A DNA stretch of 64,000 nucleotides from Sporosarcina globispora (GCF_001274725.1 NZ_LGUF01000007.1:830001-894000); one strand, 5' to 3'; numbered from the stretch's first letter, positions 23,171-32,921 are shown. Numbers and translations are program-made. Notes: a model not told the origin generated them from the letters alone.

Positions 23171-24481
23171 TTGGATAAAATCATCGTCCGTGGCGGAAAT
23201 AGGTTAAGCGGTACTGTCAAAGTAGAAGGAGCAAAAAACGCTGTTTTACCGGTTATCGCCGCAACACTGTTAGCAAGTGATGGCAAAAGCGTAATTCGTG
23301 ATGTCCCAACACTCTCCGATGTATATACTATTAATGAAGTATTACGCTATTTAAACGCCGAAGTGGAGTTTGAAAATAATACAGTAACAGTAAATGCATC
23401 TCGGGAGTTGAAGGTAGAAGCACCATTTGAATATGTACGCAAAATGCGTGCTTCAGTTTTAGTCATGGGATCTTTATTAGCGAGAAATGGCCGTGCCCGT
23501 GTGGCATTGCCTGGGGGCTGCGCAATCGGTTCCCGCCCAATCGACCAGCATTTAAAAGGCTTTGAAGCGATGGGTGCGAAAGTAAAGGTTGGAAATGGCT
23601 TTATTGAAGCGGAAGCACCAGAAGGCCGCTTGCATGGAGCAAAAATATATCTCGATTTCCCTAGCGTTGGTGCTACCGAAAATATTATGATGGCTGCAAC
23701 ATTGGCCAAAGGCACAACGGTTTTGGAAAACGTAGCGAAGGAACCGGAAATTGTTGACTTGGCTAACTTCCTGAATAAAATGGGTGCCAAGGTTAAAGGG
23801 GCAGGAACTGGCACGATCCGCATTGAAGGTGTGGACGTACTGTTTGGTGCAGAGCACAACATCATTCCTGACCGCATTGAAGCAGGTACATTCATGGTGG
23901 CAGCTGCCATTACTGGCGGAGACGTCCTTGTAAAGGGTGCTGTTCCTGAGCATTCCGCTTCTTTAATCGCCAAGATGGAAGAAATGGGTGTTACCTTCAT
24001 TGAGGAAGCTGAAGGAATCCGTGTACTGGGTCCAGACAAGTTGAAGGCTGCTGATATTAAAACAATGCCTCATCCTGGATTCCCAACAGACATGCAATCA
24101 CAGATGATGGCCCTATTGCTTCACGCTCAGGGCACAAGTGTGATTACGGAAACTGTATTCGAAAACCGTTTCATGCATGTGGAGGAATTCCGCCGCATGA
24201 ACGCTGATATTAAGATTGAAGGACGTTCTGTGATCATGAACGGACCAAGCAATCTGCAGGGCGCAGAAGTAGCTGCAACTGATCTTCGTGCAGCAGCAGC
24301 CTTAATCCTCACTGGATTGGTGGCAGATGGCGTAACACGCGTAACAGAGCTGAAGCATCTAGACCGCGGATATGTGAATTTCCACGAAAAGCTTGCTGCA
24401 CTGGGAGCAGATATCGAACGTGTCACAGAAGTGGAAGAAACACCTGTTAATAACAACCTTGTTTCTGACATGAACGCATAA
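23171..24481 (+). CDS. murAA: UDP-N-acetylglucosamine 1-carboxyvinyltransferase
   Basis: First committed step of peptidoglycan synthesis: transfers enolpyruvate from PEP to UDP-GlcNAc in the cytosol. 436 residues; Cys117 in [15 protein letters not shown] is the residue attacked by fosfomycin. [15 protein letters not shown] and [14 protein letters not shown] are also typical. TTG start with GGAGGGG upstream, as in B. subtilis. C-terminal tail [10 protein letters not shown] matches the degron-like end seen in Bacillus MurAA. Confidence 0.97.
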   Translation: MDKIIVRGGNRLSGTVKVEGAKNAVLPVIAATLLASDGKSVIRDVPTLSDVYTINEVLRYLNAEVEFENNTVTVNASRELKVEAPFEYVRKMRASVLVMGSLLARNGRARVALPGGCAIGSRPIDQHLKGFEAMGAKVKVGNGFIEAEAPEGRLHGAKIYLDFPSVGATENIMMAATLAKGTTVLENVAKEPEIVDLANFLNKMGAKVKGAGTGTIRIEGVDVLFGAEHNIIPDRIEAGTFMVAAAITGGDVLVKGAVPEHSASLIAKMEEMGVTFIEEAEGIRVLGPDKLKAADIKTMPHPGFPTDMQSQMMALLLHAQGTSVITETVFENRFMHVEEFRRMNADIKIEGRSVIMNGPSNLQGAEVAATDLRAAAALILTGLVADGVTRVTELKHLDRGYVNFHEKLAALGADIERVTEVEETPVNNNLVSDMNA

Positions 24482-24550
24482 GTAATGCCCAATCAAGGCG
24501 GCCAGCAGCAAGTCGTCAAAATCGTCGCCTTGCGCGCATTTCAAACTGAA

Positions 24551-24603
24551 ACCGCAGAATCGAGCTGTCAGGGAACTGACAAATCGATTCTGCGGTTTTT
24601 TGA
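24551..24603 (+). terminator. murAA terminator
   Basis: ACCGCAGAATCGA / TCGATTCTGCGGT 13-bp stem enclosing a smaller hairpin CTGTCAG / CTGACA, followed by TTTTT. Strong intrinsic terminator, 70 bases after murAA. Confidence 0.93.
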
Positions 24604-24892
24604 GTGCTTGGCCCGTTTTTTATCATAAAGTAGGAAACCGAACATAAAAAAATGTATCCGCAAATAAATTAAAGCGACAGGGAACTTCGCTATAGAAATA
24701 GCATCAAATTAACTACTTAATGGTAGAATAGCCACTGGAATAAAGAAAAACGATCATTTTACGAAAGAAAACCAAGAATTTTTTATTTCTTAACATATTC
24801 TCACTCTGGTGATTAAGCTTCCTGCACCACTCTCCGTCATCAGGAACACTCCAACTCAAAAGAAATTCATCTTTTACAAAAAATATTCTATT
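24604..24892. other. Intergenic stretch before spoIID
   Basis: About 290 AT-rich bases without a gene. It ends in the sigma-E-like promoter of spoIID. Nothing else could be assigned. Confidence 0.4.
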
Positions 24893-24922
24893 GTCATATT
24901 AGCTTGTCCATAGCCATAAACA
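24893..24922 (+). promoter_or_regulatory. Sigma-E-type promoter of spoIID
   Basis: GTCATATT at 24893-24900, 14 bases, CATAAACA at 24915-24922. Both boxes fit the mother-cell sigma-E pattern, and spoIID of B. subtilis is a sigma-E gene. Confidence 0.75.
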
Positions 24923-24965
24923 TGAAATGAGTTCGAATTATTTATTTGCTATGGAGGCTTAAAAC

Positions 24966-26000
24966 ATGACAAAATTCAAACCTTTCATCGTACTAGCCGC
25001 ATTGTTGTTTGCCGTCACTCTTGTCGTTCCTGCCTTGCTTGTGATTCCTTTTACGGAAGGGAAAGTCAGCGGAAAGCTAGGCGAGGAGCTTAAAACAGAG
25101 ACTAAGAAAACAGAGACGGCGGCAGAAATTCCTCAAGGGCCAGCCATAGAGGTAGGGGTCTACCGCCTTGCACAGAAAAAGCTGGAGACTGTACCGCTTG
25201 AAGAATATATCGTCGGAGTAGTAGCATCGGAAATGCCAGCCGAGTTTGAAGAAGAAGCTTTAAAGGCACAGGCTCTGGCAGCAAGAACCTTTATCGTGAA
25301 ACAGATGATGAACAAAGATAGCGTTGAACTGCCTGAAGGGGCATTGGTTTATGATACAGTAACCCATCAGGTTTATAAAAATGAAAATGAACTCAAGCAA
25401 ATTTGGGGATCTGATTACAAATGGAAAATTCAAAAGGTTAAAGACGCGGTTAACTCAACTCGAGGCCAAATCCTCACTTTCGACGGCTCACCGATTACAG
25501 CTTCCTTCTTTTCAACAAGCAATGGTTTTACCGAGAATTCTGAGGCTATCTGGCCAAATTCGGTTCCTTACTTAAAAAGTGTAGAAAGCAAATGGGATTT
25601 AGAGTCTCCAAAGTTCAATGGCAGAGAGGTACTCACCGTTCAGGACTTTGAAAGGAAACTAGGTGTGAATCTTCCTAGTGATAGCACAATTGGCACTGTG
25701 ACCGAGCGAACAGCCGGCCAGCGGGTAGCCAAGGTGGAGATTAACGGAAAGACTGTTAGCGGTCAGGACATCAGAGAGAAACTGGGCCTGAAATCGACTG
25801 ACTTTACCTGGGAACGCAAAGGAGAAAACATCATCATCAATACTCAAGGCTACGGCCATGGAGTCGGCATGAGCCAATATGGCGCAAATGGCATGGCAGC
25901 AGAAGGAAAGAGCTACAAGGAAATCGTTGCTCATTATTATAAGGGTGTAGAAATTGCGGCTTCTGATCAATTGCTGACGAAAGTGACAGCTAAAAAATAA
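24966..26000 (+). CDS. spoIID: Stage II sporulation protein D, lytic transglycosylase
   Basis: Mother-cell membrane enzyme that cuts glycan strands during engulfment, working with SpoIIM and SpoIIP. 344 residues: N-terminal membrane helix (about 8-27), then the SpoIID/LytB domain. Glu89 in VASEMPAEFEEEALKAQALAARTF is the catalytic acid; FFSTSNGFTENSEAIWPNSVPYLKS and GYGHGVGMSQYGANGMA are family signatures. TATGGAGG upstream of the ATG. Confidence 0.96.
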   Translation: MTKFKPFIVLAALLFAVTLVVPALLVIPFTEGKVSGKLGEELKTETKKTETAAEIPQGPAIEVGVYRLAQKKLETVPLEEYIVGVVASEMPAEFEEEALKAQALAARTFIVKQMMNKDSVELPEGALVYDTVTHQVYKNENELKQIWGSDYKWKIQKVKDAVNSTRGQILTFDGSPITASFFSTSNGFTENSEAIWPNSVPYLKSVESKWDLESPKFNGREVLTVQDFERKLGVNLPSDSTIGTVTERTAGQRVAKVEINGKTVSGQDIREKLGLKSTDFTWERKGENIIINTQGYGHGVGMSQYGANGMAAEGKSYKEIVAHYYKGVEIAASDQLLTKVTAKK

Positions 26001-26002
26001 GC

Positions 26003-26033
26003 GAAAGAGCTGGTTCATAGAATCAGCTCTTTC
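26003..26033. terminator. Bidirectional terminator spoIID/vanZ-like
   Basis: Perfect palindrome GAAAGAGCTG / CAGCTCTTTC between converging genes. Confidence 0.85.
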
Positions 26034-26451
26034 AATTTGCCTTATTAAAGAAACTAAGAAACTTACCAAGCTTATTAAATTTCCCATAAAAAAGAGCCCG
26101 GCTGATAAAATACCAGCAAACCATCACACCGGTAATATCCTTGACAGCGTCAATCAGAGTGGCAGAACGATAAGGGACGAAGGATTGGTGAATCTCATCC
26201 AGAATCCCATAAAAGCAGGCAAAAACAGCGAGTGAAATATTCACTGTTGAGGTAAGCTTGCCTGTCGTCAATGCTGCCAAAACAAGAAGAGCATACAAAA
26301 TACCAAACTCAATCAGGTGCATAGATTCTTTTATAAACCGGTCCACCGCTAAATCCGGAAGCTCCACCACTGCATCTGCCGGCATGCTGGACAAGATCCA
26401 AATAAGCGCCATATATAGGAAAGGCAGCACCCGTATAATCCACTTAACCAT
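26032..26451 (-). CDS. VanZ family membrane protein
   Basis: 139 residues, about four membrane helices. Signatures HLIEFGILYALLVLA, DEIHQSFVPYRSATLIDAVKDITGVMVC are the VanZ core (the VanZ name comes from teicoplanin resistance, but the biochemical role is unknown). It converges on spoIID. AAGGAGT upstream of the ATG on the minus strand. Confidence 0.85.
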   Translation of the reverse strand: MVKWIIRVLPFLYMALIWILSSMPADAVVELPDLAVDRFIKESMHLIEFGILYALLVLAALTTGKLTSTVNISLAVFACFYGILDEIHQSFVPYRSATLIDAVKDITGVMVCWYFISRALFYGKFNKLGKFLSFFNKAN

Positions 26452-26489
26452 CTATCAATAACTCCTTTTTAAATTTTTTCTTCAATCAT

Positions 26490-26520
26490 GCATAATCCTA
26501 AAGTCTTTGTCGAAAAATAA
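26490..26520 (+). promoter_or_regulatory. Possible sigma-F promoter of spoIIQ
   Basis: GCATA at 26490-26494 and, 16 bases on, CGAAAAATAA resemble the forespore sigma-F pattern. B. subtilis spoIIQ is a sigma-F gene. The match is only moderate. Confidence 0.35.
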
Positions 26521-26594
26521 GACCAAAAAAATTTTTTTGAGGAATGTATATAATCCTCTCAATCTGTTCAGACTGATTGCTGAGGTGATGATAA

Positions 26595-27566
26595 ATGAGA
26601 GAGGAAGAAAAGAAACGATCTTCTCAAGATTCCAGCTTTAAACGCTTTATGAAGAAGCGGTGGGCATTCCCAGCTATCTACATTGCAAGTGCAGCAATTA
26701 TTCTAACCGGTGTACTTTGGTATCAAACAAGCGATAACGCTACGGATACTGACAGCTACGATTACGAAGCCACTGATATTACCGGCAAAAAGTACGACGA
26801 GCCAGCATTGGAAGTTAACCGTGCAATGGAAAACTTCGTAATGCCTGTCAAAGATCCAGACTCAGCTGTCATTCAAAAACAATTCTATGACTATGACGGC
26901 AAGGCTGAAGAACAGGAAGCTGCTCTAGTATTTTACAATAACACATACCATCCGAACACAGGTATCGATATTGCCACAAAGGATGGAGAAACATTTAATG
27001 TCCTTGCTGCATTAAGCGGAAAAGTTACAAAGGTAGAAGAAGATTCACTATTGGGCAATGTCATTGAAGTGGAGCATGACAAAGGAATTGTAACACAATA
27101 TCAATCTGTTACAGAGATGAATGTTAAGGTTGGCGACCAGGTAGAACAAGGTGATGTACTTGCGAAAGCAGGCGAAAGCTTATTTAATGAAGAAGCAGGT
27201 GTACATGTACACTTTGAAATCCGCAAAGATGGAATACCGGTCAATCCGCTTGATTACTTCAATAAGCCGCTTAGCTCATTACAAGAGCTAGACACAACTG
27301 AGAAAGCTGACGCTGAAGAAAACAGCGGTGCAACTGAAGGAAACGACGAGGCTGCTCCTTCTGAGGACAAGTCAGCTGAAGAGTCTGGCAAAACGGAAGA
27401 CGAAGGTTCTGCTGAAGAATCTGGAGCTGAAGATGAAAATGCCGGAAACACTGAAGAAGACGATTCTGCTGATACAGAAGAAGATCCAGCTGGAACTACT
27501 GAAGACGAAGGTCAAACTGACGACCAAGTGGAAGAAGACACAGCAACTGAATCAACTGACGCATAA
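26595..27566 (+). CDS. spoIIQ: Stage II sporulation protein Q
   Basis: Forespore membrane protein that binds SpoIIIAH across the septum and serves as half of the intercellular channel. 323 residues: cytosolic basic N-terminus, one helix (about 24-42), then a LytM/M23 domain. The first zinc-ligand position of active M23 enzymes, four residues before Asp125, is Asn121 here (HPNTGID), while His204 and His206 (HVHFE) remain, so it is probably inactive, as in B. subtilis. Residues 232-323 form a long Glu/Asp/Ser/Thr-rich tail, longer than in the B. subtilis protein. Terminator follows. Confidence 0.95.
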   Translation: MREEEKKRSSQDSSFKRFMKKRWAFPAIYIASAAIILTGVLWYQTSDNATDTDSYDYEATDITGKKYDEPALEVNRAMENFVMPVKDPDSAVIQKQFYDYDGKAEEQEAALVFYNNTYHPNTGIDIATKDGETFNVLAALSGKVTKVEEDSLLGNVIEVEHDKGIVTQYQSVTEMNVKVGDQVEQGDVLAKAGESLFNEEAGVHVHFEIRKDGIPVNPLDYFNKPLSSLQELDTTEKADAEENSGATEGNDEAAPSEDKSAEESGKTEDEGSAEESGAEDENAGNTEEDDSADTEEDPAGTTEDEGQTDDQVEEDTATESTDA

Positions 27567-27572
27567 TCATAC

Positions 27573-27602
27573 GGAGTCCGCCGAGTTGGCGGGCTCTTTT
27601 TG
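27573..27602 (+). terminator. spoIIQ terminator
   Basis: GAGTCCGCC / GGCGGGCTC stem followed by TTTTT, a few bases after the stop. Confidence 0.88.
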
Positions 27603-27691
27603 GTGACTAAAACTATCTAGTATTTTTTGACAATTCTGCCATTATCCTGTATAATTTTTCCAAAATGAAAAGTTGTACAGGGGGAGAAGAC

Positions 27692-28297
27692 ATGAAGAAG
27701 CTTCTATTAACCGGTTTTGAACCTTTTCTTGACTTTCCGATCAATCCGACGGAAAAGATTGTGAATGCACTGGATGGCAAAAAAGCTGGAAACTATGAAA
27801 TTATGGGACATCTATTGCCTGTGGATTTTAATCTCGCACCTAAGAAAATAGTAGAGCAAGCGGCTGAGAAAAAACCGGATGCGGTGATTTCTCTCGGGTT
27901 AGCAGCTGGGCGAACTGCAATCACACCTGAAAGAATTGCGATCAATTGCCAGGATGGCGAACCGGATAATAGCGGGATTGCCCCAGAAGACAAACTGATA
28001 GAGGAAAATGGTCCGGATGGCTATTTTTCCACACTTCCAATTCGCCGGATGGTTAATAGACTTAAAGAAGCGGGTTATCCTGCTGCAATATCAAACACAG
28101 CGGGAACCTATTTATGCAATAATGTTATGTATTCTGTGCTTCATATGTTAAAAACTTCAAACAAAGACCTGCCCGCGGGTTTTGTGCACATACCTGCATC
28201 CCACGAGCTGGCGGCTGCCAGTAAAAAAAGCATGCCAAGCTGGTCAGATGCTGATCTGCTTGAGGCAGTCACTCTTATCATAAAAGAATTGGATTAA
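27692..28297 (+). CDS. pcp: Pyrrolidone-carboxylate peptidase
   Basis: Cysteine peptidase (C15) that removes N-terminal pyroglutamate from peptides in the cytosol. 201 residues; catalytic triad Glu80, Cys142 (NTAGTYLCNNVMY) and His166 (VHIPASHE) all present. Start ATG 27692 after GGGGGAGAAG; the in-frame ATG at 27665 lacks a site. Stand-alone gene between two terminators. Confidence 0.96.
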   Translation: MKKLLLTGFEPFLDFPINPTEKIVNALDGKKAGNYEIMGHLLPVDFNLAPKKIVEQAAEKKPDAVISLGLAAGRTAITPERIAINCQDGEPDNSGIAPEDKLIEENGPDGYFSTLPIRRMVNRLKEAGYPAAISNTAGTYLCNNVMYSVLHMLKTSNKDLPAGFVHIPASHELAAASKKSMPSWSDADLLEAVTLIIKELD

Positions 28298-28298
28298 G

Positions 28299-28322
28299 GA
28301 GCCGGGAAGGCTCTTTTTTTTC
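28299..28322 (+). terminator. pcp terminator
   Basis: GAGCC / GGCTC stem with a 5-base loop and eight T. Confidence 0.85.
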
Positions 28323-28471
28323 TGGAAAACTTCAGTAGTTTTCATTATCACTATAGTGTTTTCCTCTAATGTCCTAAAGTTCCTGGCATCCATGCTAGCT
28401 GATTAAAATCCTTTAGTATCAACGGTGCAATTGGTTCCTTTAAAAAAATTAAATATATTTCCAGCATGTAC

Positions 28472-28500
28472 TTGACCTGGAAATGATTTTTGTACATAAT
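28472..28500 (+). promoter_or_regulatory. Promoter of the symporter operon
   Basis: TTGACC at 28472-28477, 17 bases, CATAAT at 28495-28500. Good sigma-A promoter about 120 bases before the first gene. Confidence 0.72.
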
Positions 28501-28586
28501 GAAGTATGAATTTTCTTAAAATTAAATTAAGTCAGAAAACAACTCAGAAGCCTATACCAAAACTTAAAGCAGTAAGCGTTATAAAA

Positions 28587-28600
28587 TGACAGCGCTTTCT
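28587..28600 (+). promoter_or_regulatory. Candidate CcpA cre site
   Basis: TGACAGCGCTTTCT differs from the cre consensus TGWAARCGYTWNCW at one position. It lies about 80 bases after the predicted transcription start, where CcpA would act as a roadblock. Carbon catabolite control of the symporter is inferred. Confidence 0.55.
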
Positions 28601-28617
28601 AAAAGGGGGATGCCAAA

Positions 28618-28800
28618 TTGCTTACGCTAGTGTCAATGATGATCCTTACAGGGATTTGCCTTTTTCTTGCTTTAAGAAAGAAAAGGCCGATCTTCCTGGC
28701 AGTTCCATTTCTATCAATCTTTGTTTACTTCCTCGTTCAAATCATTCTCGTTCCCGCACCTTTCATGGATACAGTCAAATTTATTTTCAGTTTAAGGTAA
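28618..28800 (+). CDS. Small two-helix membrane protein, unknown
   Basis: 60 residues with two hydrophobic segments separated by a basic turn (ALRKKRPIFLAV). TTG start with AAAGGGGG about 9 bases upstream. First gene after the promoter and cre-like site, followed by the DUF4212 gene. Family not recognised; it may be an accessory of the transporter. Confidence 0.55.
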   Translation: MLTLVSMMILTGICLFLALRKKRPIFLAVPFLSIFVYFLVQIILVPAPFMDTVKFIFSLR

Positions 28801-28946
28801 TGGTTTTTCCCGGGTCCGGATAACGGATCCGGTGAAATAGCAGCAATTAAGCTGCAGATTATCCATAAAGGAGTGATTCCTGACAATAAAGTTTGTTAAT
28901 CAGAATTTAGAGTTGCGAACTTATCATTTTTACTGGAGGTGGAGTT

Positions 28947-29249
28947 TTGAAGAAAATTGATAAAAAAGCAGCGGATAGTTATTTCCGCGAAAAGACTCGG
29001 AACATGATTATTTATTTTGCAATTGGATTTCTTGCCTCTTTTGGCGTGGTCTTTTTTGCAGAACCATTAAGTGATATTACGATTAACGGATTTCCATTCC
29101 ATTACTTTATGGGTGCACAGGGAGCTGTATTGACCTTTATCATTCTGCTGTTTGTTAATGCAAAAATGGGAGATGCCATTGACCGGAAATATGGAATTGA
29201 TGAAAACAAAAATGAACAAATCAGTTCAGGGAAGGTTCTTGATCATTAA
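28947..29249 (+). CDS. DUF4212 small subunit of Na+/solute symporter
   Basis: 100 residues with two membrane helices and the DUF4212 pattern: YFREKTRNMIIYFAIGFLASFG, FAEPLSDITINGFPFHYFMGAQGAVL, DRKYGIDE. This family always accompanies a particular branch of sodium:solute symporters, encoded next here. TTG start after TGGAGGTGG. Confidence 0.85.
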   Translation: MKKIDKKAADSYFREKTRNMIIYFAIGFLASFGVVFFAEPLSDITINGFPFHYFMGAQGAVLTFIILLFVNAKMGDAIDRKYGIDENKNEQISSGKVLDH

Positions 29250-29341
29250 TTAACAATAAATGAGCGGCTGTTCAAGCCGCCGCTATTAACAGAGATAAAA
29301 GGGGCGTCAAAAAAATTTGTCCGTAAAAAAGGGGGATGTCT

Positions 29342-31012
29342 TTGGATACGCAATTTTTGGTCTCATTATCCATTATTTTAGCTACATTTGCTTTGTATAT
29401 TGGCATAGCCATTTATAATAAGGCAAAAGAAACATCGGAGTTCTATGTTGCAGGCCGCGGGGTGCCGCCAATCTTTAATGGAATGGCGATTGGCGCCGAC
29501 TGGATGAGTGCCGCCTCCTTTATCGGGATGGCTGGAACGATCATGCTCCTCGGCTATGACGGTCTTGCTTATATTATGGGCTGGACGGGCGGATATCTGC
29601 TCTTAACATTCCTATTGGCGCCGCAGCTGCGGAAATACGGCCGCTACACGGTTCCGGAATTCATCGGTGACCGGTTTGACAGCCATACAGCACGTATTCT
29701 CGCAGCCATTTGTACAATTATCATCAGTTTTACGTATTCGATCGGACAGTTATCAGGATCCGGAGTGGTCATTGGCCGTCTATTCGAGATCGATGCAAAA
29801 ATCGGCACAATGATTGGAGCAGTGCTTATTGCCTTTTATGCCGCATTCGGAGGCATGAAGGGGATTACCTGGACTCAGGTTGCTCAATATATCATTCTGA
29901 TTATCGCTTACCTAATTCCGGTAATATTCATGTCATTACAATTAACAGGAAACCCTATGCCATGGATTTCTTACGGTGAACTTGTCGGTAAAATGGGCGA
30001 GCTTGACCGCGAATTGGGAATCTCTGAATACTTTGCGCCATTTACAAATGGAACAAAGTGGCAGTTCCTTGCGCTTATGTTTACACTGATGGCTGGTACT
30101 GCTGGTCTTCCGCACGTTATTGTCCGTTTCTATACGGTGTCAACAATGAAGGCTGCACGCTGGTCTGGAGCATGGGCATTATTATTTATCGGTTTGCTTT
30201 ATTTATCTGCTCCTGCTTATGCTGCATTCTCACGATTTATCCTTATGACACAGGTTGCTGGCAGCAAAATTGCTGAGCTGCCTGCCTGGACGAAGACTTG
30301 GGTGGATACAGGTAAGCTTCAAGTAGCAGATGACAATGGCGATGGTGTGCTCCAATGGAATGAACTAATCATTTCGAACGATATTGTCGTTATGGCGACA
30401 CCGGAAATTGCAAACCTTGGCATGTTTGTTATCGGTCTGGTTGCTGCAGGTGCAATGGCGGCTGCGTTATCAACTGCCGGCGGTTTAATGATTGCGATTT
30501 CTTCTGCCTTTGCCCACGATATTTTTTACCGGGTGCTAAAACCGAACTCAACTGAAAAGACACGTCTTTCTGTTGCTCGCTGGTCCATTGTAATCGCCAC
30601 TCTTTTGGCTGGCCTTATCGCACTTAACCCTCCAGGAGCGATTACGCAAATTGTTGCATGGGCCTTCGCGCTCGCGACAGGAACATTCTTCCCGGCGCTT
30701 GTTCTGGGTGTCTGGTGGAAGCGTTCAAACTCACAGGGGGTTATTGCAGGCTTGCTGGTTGGATTAGGTGTAACATTGGCGTACATCTTTGCAGCAAAAT
30801 ATGGCGGCTTTACAATCCTGGGAATTATTGATACAGGTGCTGGCGTGTTTGGTGCAGCAGCTGCATTTGCAGCAAATATCGCTGTTTCTCTTATGACAGC
30901 TGCTCCTTCGCAGAAAATTCAGGAGGAAGTTATGGACCTTCGCTATCCGGAGCAAATGGTATATAAAGATGGTGAAGTGTGGATGAATGAAGATGGATCA
31001 AAATCTGTATAA
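29342..31012 (+). CDS. Sodium:solute symporter (SSS family, VC_2705-type)
   Basis: About 13 membrane helices in 556 residues. The N-terminal ALYIGIAIYNKAKETSEFYVAGRGVPPIFNGMAIGADWMSAASFIGMAG is typical of acetate/organic-acid type symporters; AGLPHVIVRFYTVSTMKAARWSG and ATGTFFPALVLGVWWKRSN follow. The TTG at 29342 is preferred because the GGGGG Shine-Dalgarno touches the ATG at 29336 with no spacing. The substrate is probably a small carboxylate. Overlaps the next gene by 26 bases. Confidence 0.88.
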   Translation: MDTQFLVSLSIILATFALYIGIAIYNKAKETSEFYVAGRGVPPIFNGMAIGADWMSAASFIGMAGTIMLLGYDGLAYIMGWTGGYLLLTFLLAPQLRKYGRYTVPEFIGDRFDSHTARILAAICTIIISFTYSIGQLSGSGVVIGRLFEIDAKIGTMIGAVLIAFYAAFGGMKGITWTQVAQYIILIIAYLIPVIFMSLQLTGNPMPWISYGELVGKMGELDRELGISEYFAPFTNGTKWQFLALMFTLMAGTAGLPHVIVRFYTVSTMKAARWSGAWALLFIGLLYLSAPAYAAFSRFILMTQVAGSKIAELPAWTKTWVDTGKLQVADDNGDGVLQWNELIISNDIVVMATPEIANLGMFVIGLVAAGAMAAALSTAGGLMIAISSAFAHDIFYRVLKPNSTEKTRLSVARWSIVIATLLAGLIALNPPGAITQIVAWAFALATGTFFPALVLGVWWKRSNSQGVIAGLLVGLGVTLAYIFAAKYGGFTILGIIDTGAGVFGAAAAFAANIAVSLMTAAPSQKIQEEVMDLRYPEQMVYKDGEVWMNEDGSKSV

Positions 31013-32903
31013 TCTATACCAGTTGGAGGCTGTGCGATTTCACCCTTTTTTCCATGGGGTGGAGTCTGACACAGCTCTTTCACTTCTATCTTTGTGTGAA
31101 GTCCGACGCTATAAAAAAGCTGAGATTATTCTGAAAAGAGATAAACCGCGTGAAGGCCTTCTGCTCCTTTTAGAAGGTCTTTCAGAGGTTTTGATCAAAA
31201 ATGAACTCAATGGACGGGAAGAAGTGCTTGAAGTAGTCCAAGCAGGAGAAATGATTGGTTTTTCCAGCCTCGCCGATTTCCTGGGTGTATCCAAACAGGC
31301 CAATCCAGAAGCTATGGTCGAAGTCAAAGCCTCAAGTGATGTAAGAGCGATGTTCATACCGTTCGAAGCAGTGAGAAAAAGGTGGGATGACCCTGCTGTT
31401 CATGATTATTTGCTGACACAGGTAGCCATCAGATTGAAAGATGTTTATGCTTCTCTTGCAGAACAGGTTAAGCTCGCGACAGATTATGGAGAAAATGATG
31501 CATTCATGATTCGGGTCCAGGATGTCATGAGCAGCGGGGCAGCCGCAGTCAGTCCAGCCGCAACCATTCAGGAAGCAGCCCAGCTAATGCATAATAGGAA
31601 AATTAGTTCGGTCCTCGTTACAGAAAATGATTGCTTAAAAGGAATTATTACGGAGAGAGACATAGTGGAACGAGTCGCTGCTAAAGGTGCAGATTTATCA
31701 GCTCAAGCAAGAACCATTATGACAGGAGACCCAGTCACGATATCAAGGTTTGCGTATTACTATGACGCCCTTTCACTGATTCTGCTAAAGGGAATCAAAC
31801 ACCTTCCTGTCATCGATAACTCTAAAGTGGAAGGGATTGTAACACTATCAGATTTACTGAGAAAGAAAAACGAGAGTGTGATGAAGACGGTTCAAAAAAT
31901 CGAAACAGCTGAACATGACAGCCTTCCGCGAATAAAGTCCGGCATCTATGACATCATTGATAGGTTAATAAGGGACCGTATTCCCATATTAAAAACACTT
32001 GAAATCATCACAAATCTGTACGATCGCATGACAGGAAGAATTATAACTCTATCTACTTCTGAACTGAGAGAAAAAGGCTTGCAGCAGCCATGTGAATTCG
32101 CTTTCTATCAAATGGGATCAAGCGGCCGTGGAGAACAGTTCACGTTCACAGATCAGGACCATTTTCTGGTTTATGAGAGTCATTCTAAGGATGCCGAGGC
32201 GTTTTTTGAAGAACTGGGGAAACGAATCACTTCCAAAATGGAAGCGGCTGGCTATGCACGCTGCAAAGGGCTCATGATGTGCAGTGAACAGAAATGGCGC
32301 GGTTCACTGGCAGTATGGGAGGAGCGGCTGCGAACATGGATGCTTCAATCAACTAATGACCATTTACTATTAGCGCAAAACTTTTTCTCCTATCGGCTAA
32401 TTGCGGGGAGTGAAGAGCTGCATTCGAAATTCGAAGCACTGGCCGAAGAACAGATGAAAAGGTCCAGAATTCTTTTATACCGGCTGGCACAGCTTGAAAA
32501 GGAACATGCCATACCCAAATTGGATCAGCCCATCCGGTCCTTATTCAAGCTTGATCGAAAAAGCATTGATATGAAAAAAGAAGTTCTATTTCCGTATCAC
32601 CATAGTCTGCAGATACTGTCACTTATGCATGGAAAACTATCAGGAACACCGATGGAAAAAATAAATTTCCTGCAGGAGAGGCATGTATTCTCAAAGGAGT
32701 TTGCACACGATTTGAAGGAGGCAGTAAGCACGATTATGACCATGTATGTCACCCAGCGCTGGCAGCAGGAAAAAGCAGGTTCTGCCCTCTCTTCCGTAAT
32801 CTCATTTGCAAGAATGTCGACCCGCGAAAAAGAGGAATTGATATTAAGCTTAAAGGCATTAAGGGAGGTGCAGAGCCAGGCAGTTGCAAAATTCTCTCTA
32901 TAG
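30987..32903 (+). CDS. cNMP-binding/CBS/DUF294 nucleotidyltransferase-like protein
   Basis: 638 residues, soluble. Order: cyclic-nucleotide-binding-like domain (about 15-135), two CBS domains (about 175-230 and 238-295), DUF294 nucleotidyltransferase domain with GSSGRGE at 377-383 and TDQD at 388-391, then the DUF294 C-terminal helical domain. The architecture resembles the GlnD/GlnE type signal proteins, suggesting nucleotide-controlled modification of a partner. The start lies within the symporter gene and the exonuclease follows 18 bases on, so the three are one operon. Probably a regulator of the transporter; inference from neighbourhood. Confidence 0.85.
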   Translation: MKMDQNLYNLYQLEAVRFHPFFHGVESDTALSLLSLCEVRRYKKAEIILKRDKPREGLLLLLEGLSEVLIKNELNGREEVLEVVQAGEMIGFSSLADFLGVSKQANPEAMVEVKASSDVRAMFIPFEAVRKRWDDPAVHDYLLTQVAIRLKDVYASLAEQVKLATDYGENDAFMIRVQDVMSSGAAAVSPAATIQEAAQLMHNRKISSVLVTENDCLKGIITERDIVERVAAKGADLSAQARTIMTGDPVTISRFAYYYDALSLILLKGIKHLPVIDNSKVEGIVTLSDLLRKKNESVMKTVQKIETAEHDSLPRIKSGIYDIIDRLIRDRIPILKTLEIITNLYDRMTGRIITLSTSELREKGLQQPCEFAFYQMGSSGRGEQFTFTDQDHFLVYESHSKDAEAFFEELGKRITSKMEAAGYARCKGLMMCSEQKWRGSLAVWEERLRTWMLQSTNDHLLLAQNFFSYRLIAGSEELHSKFEALAEEQMKRSRILLYRLAQLEKEHAIPKLDQPIRSLFKLDRKSIDMKKEVLFPYHHSLQILSLMHGKLSGTPMEKINFLQERHVFSKEFAHDLKEAVSTIMTMYVTQRWQQEKAGSALSSVISFARMSTREKEELILSLKALREVQSQAVAKFSL

Positions 32904-32921
32904 CTCTGAAAGGAGGCTGGT

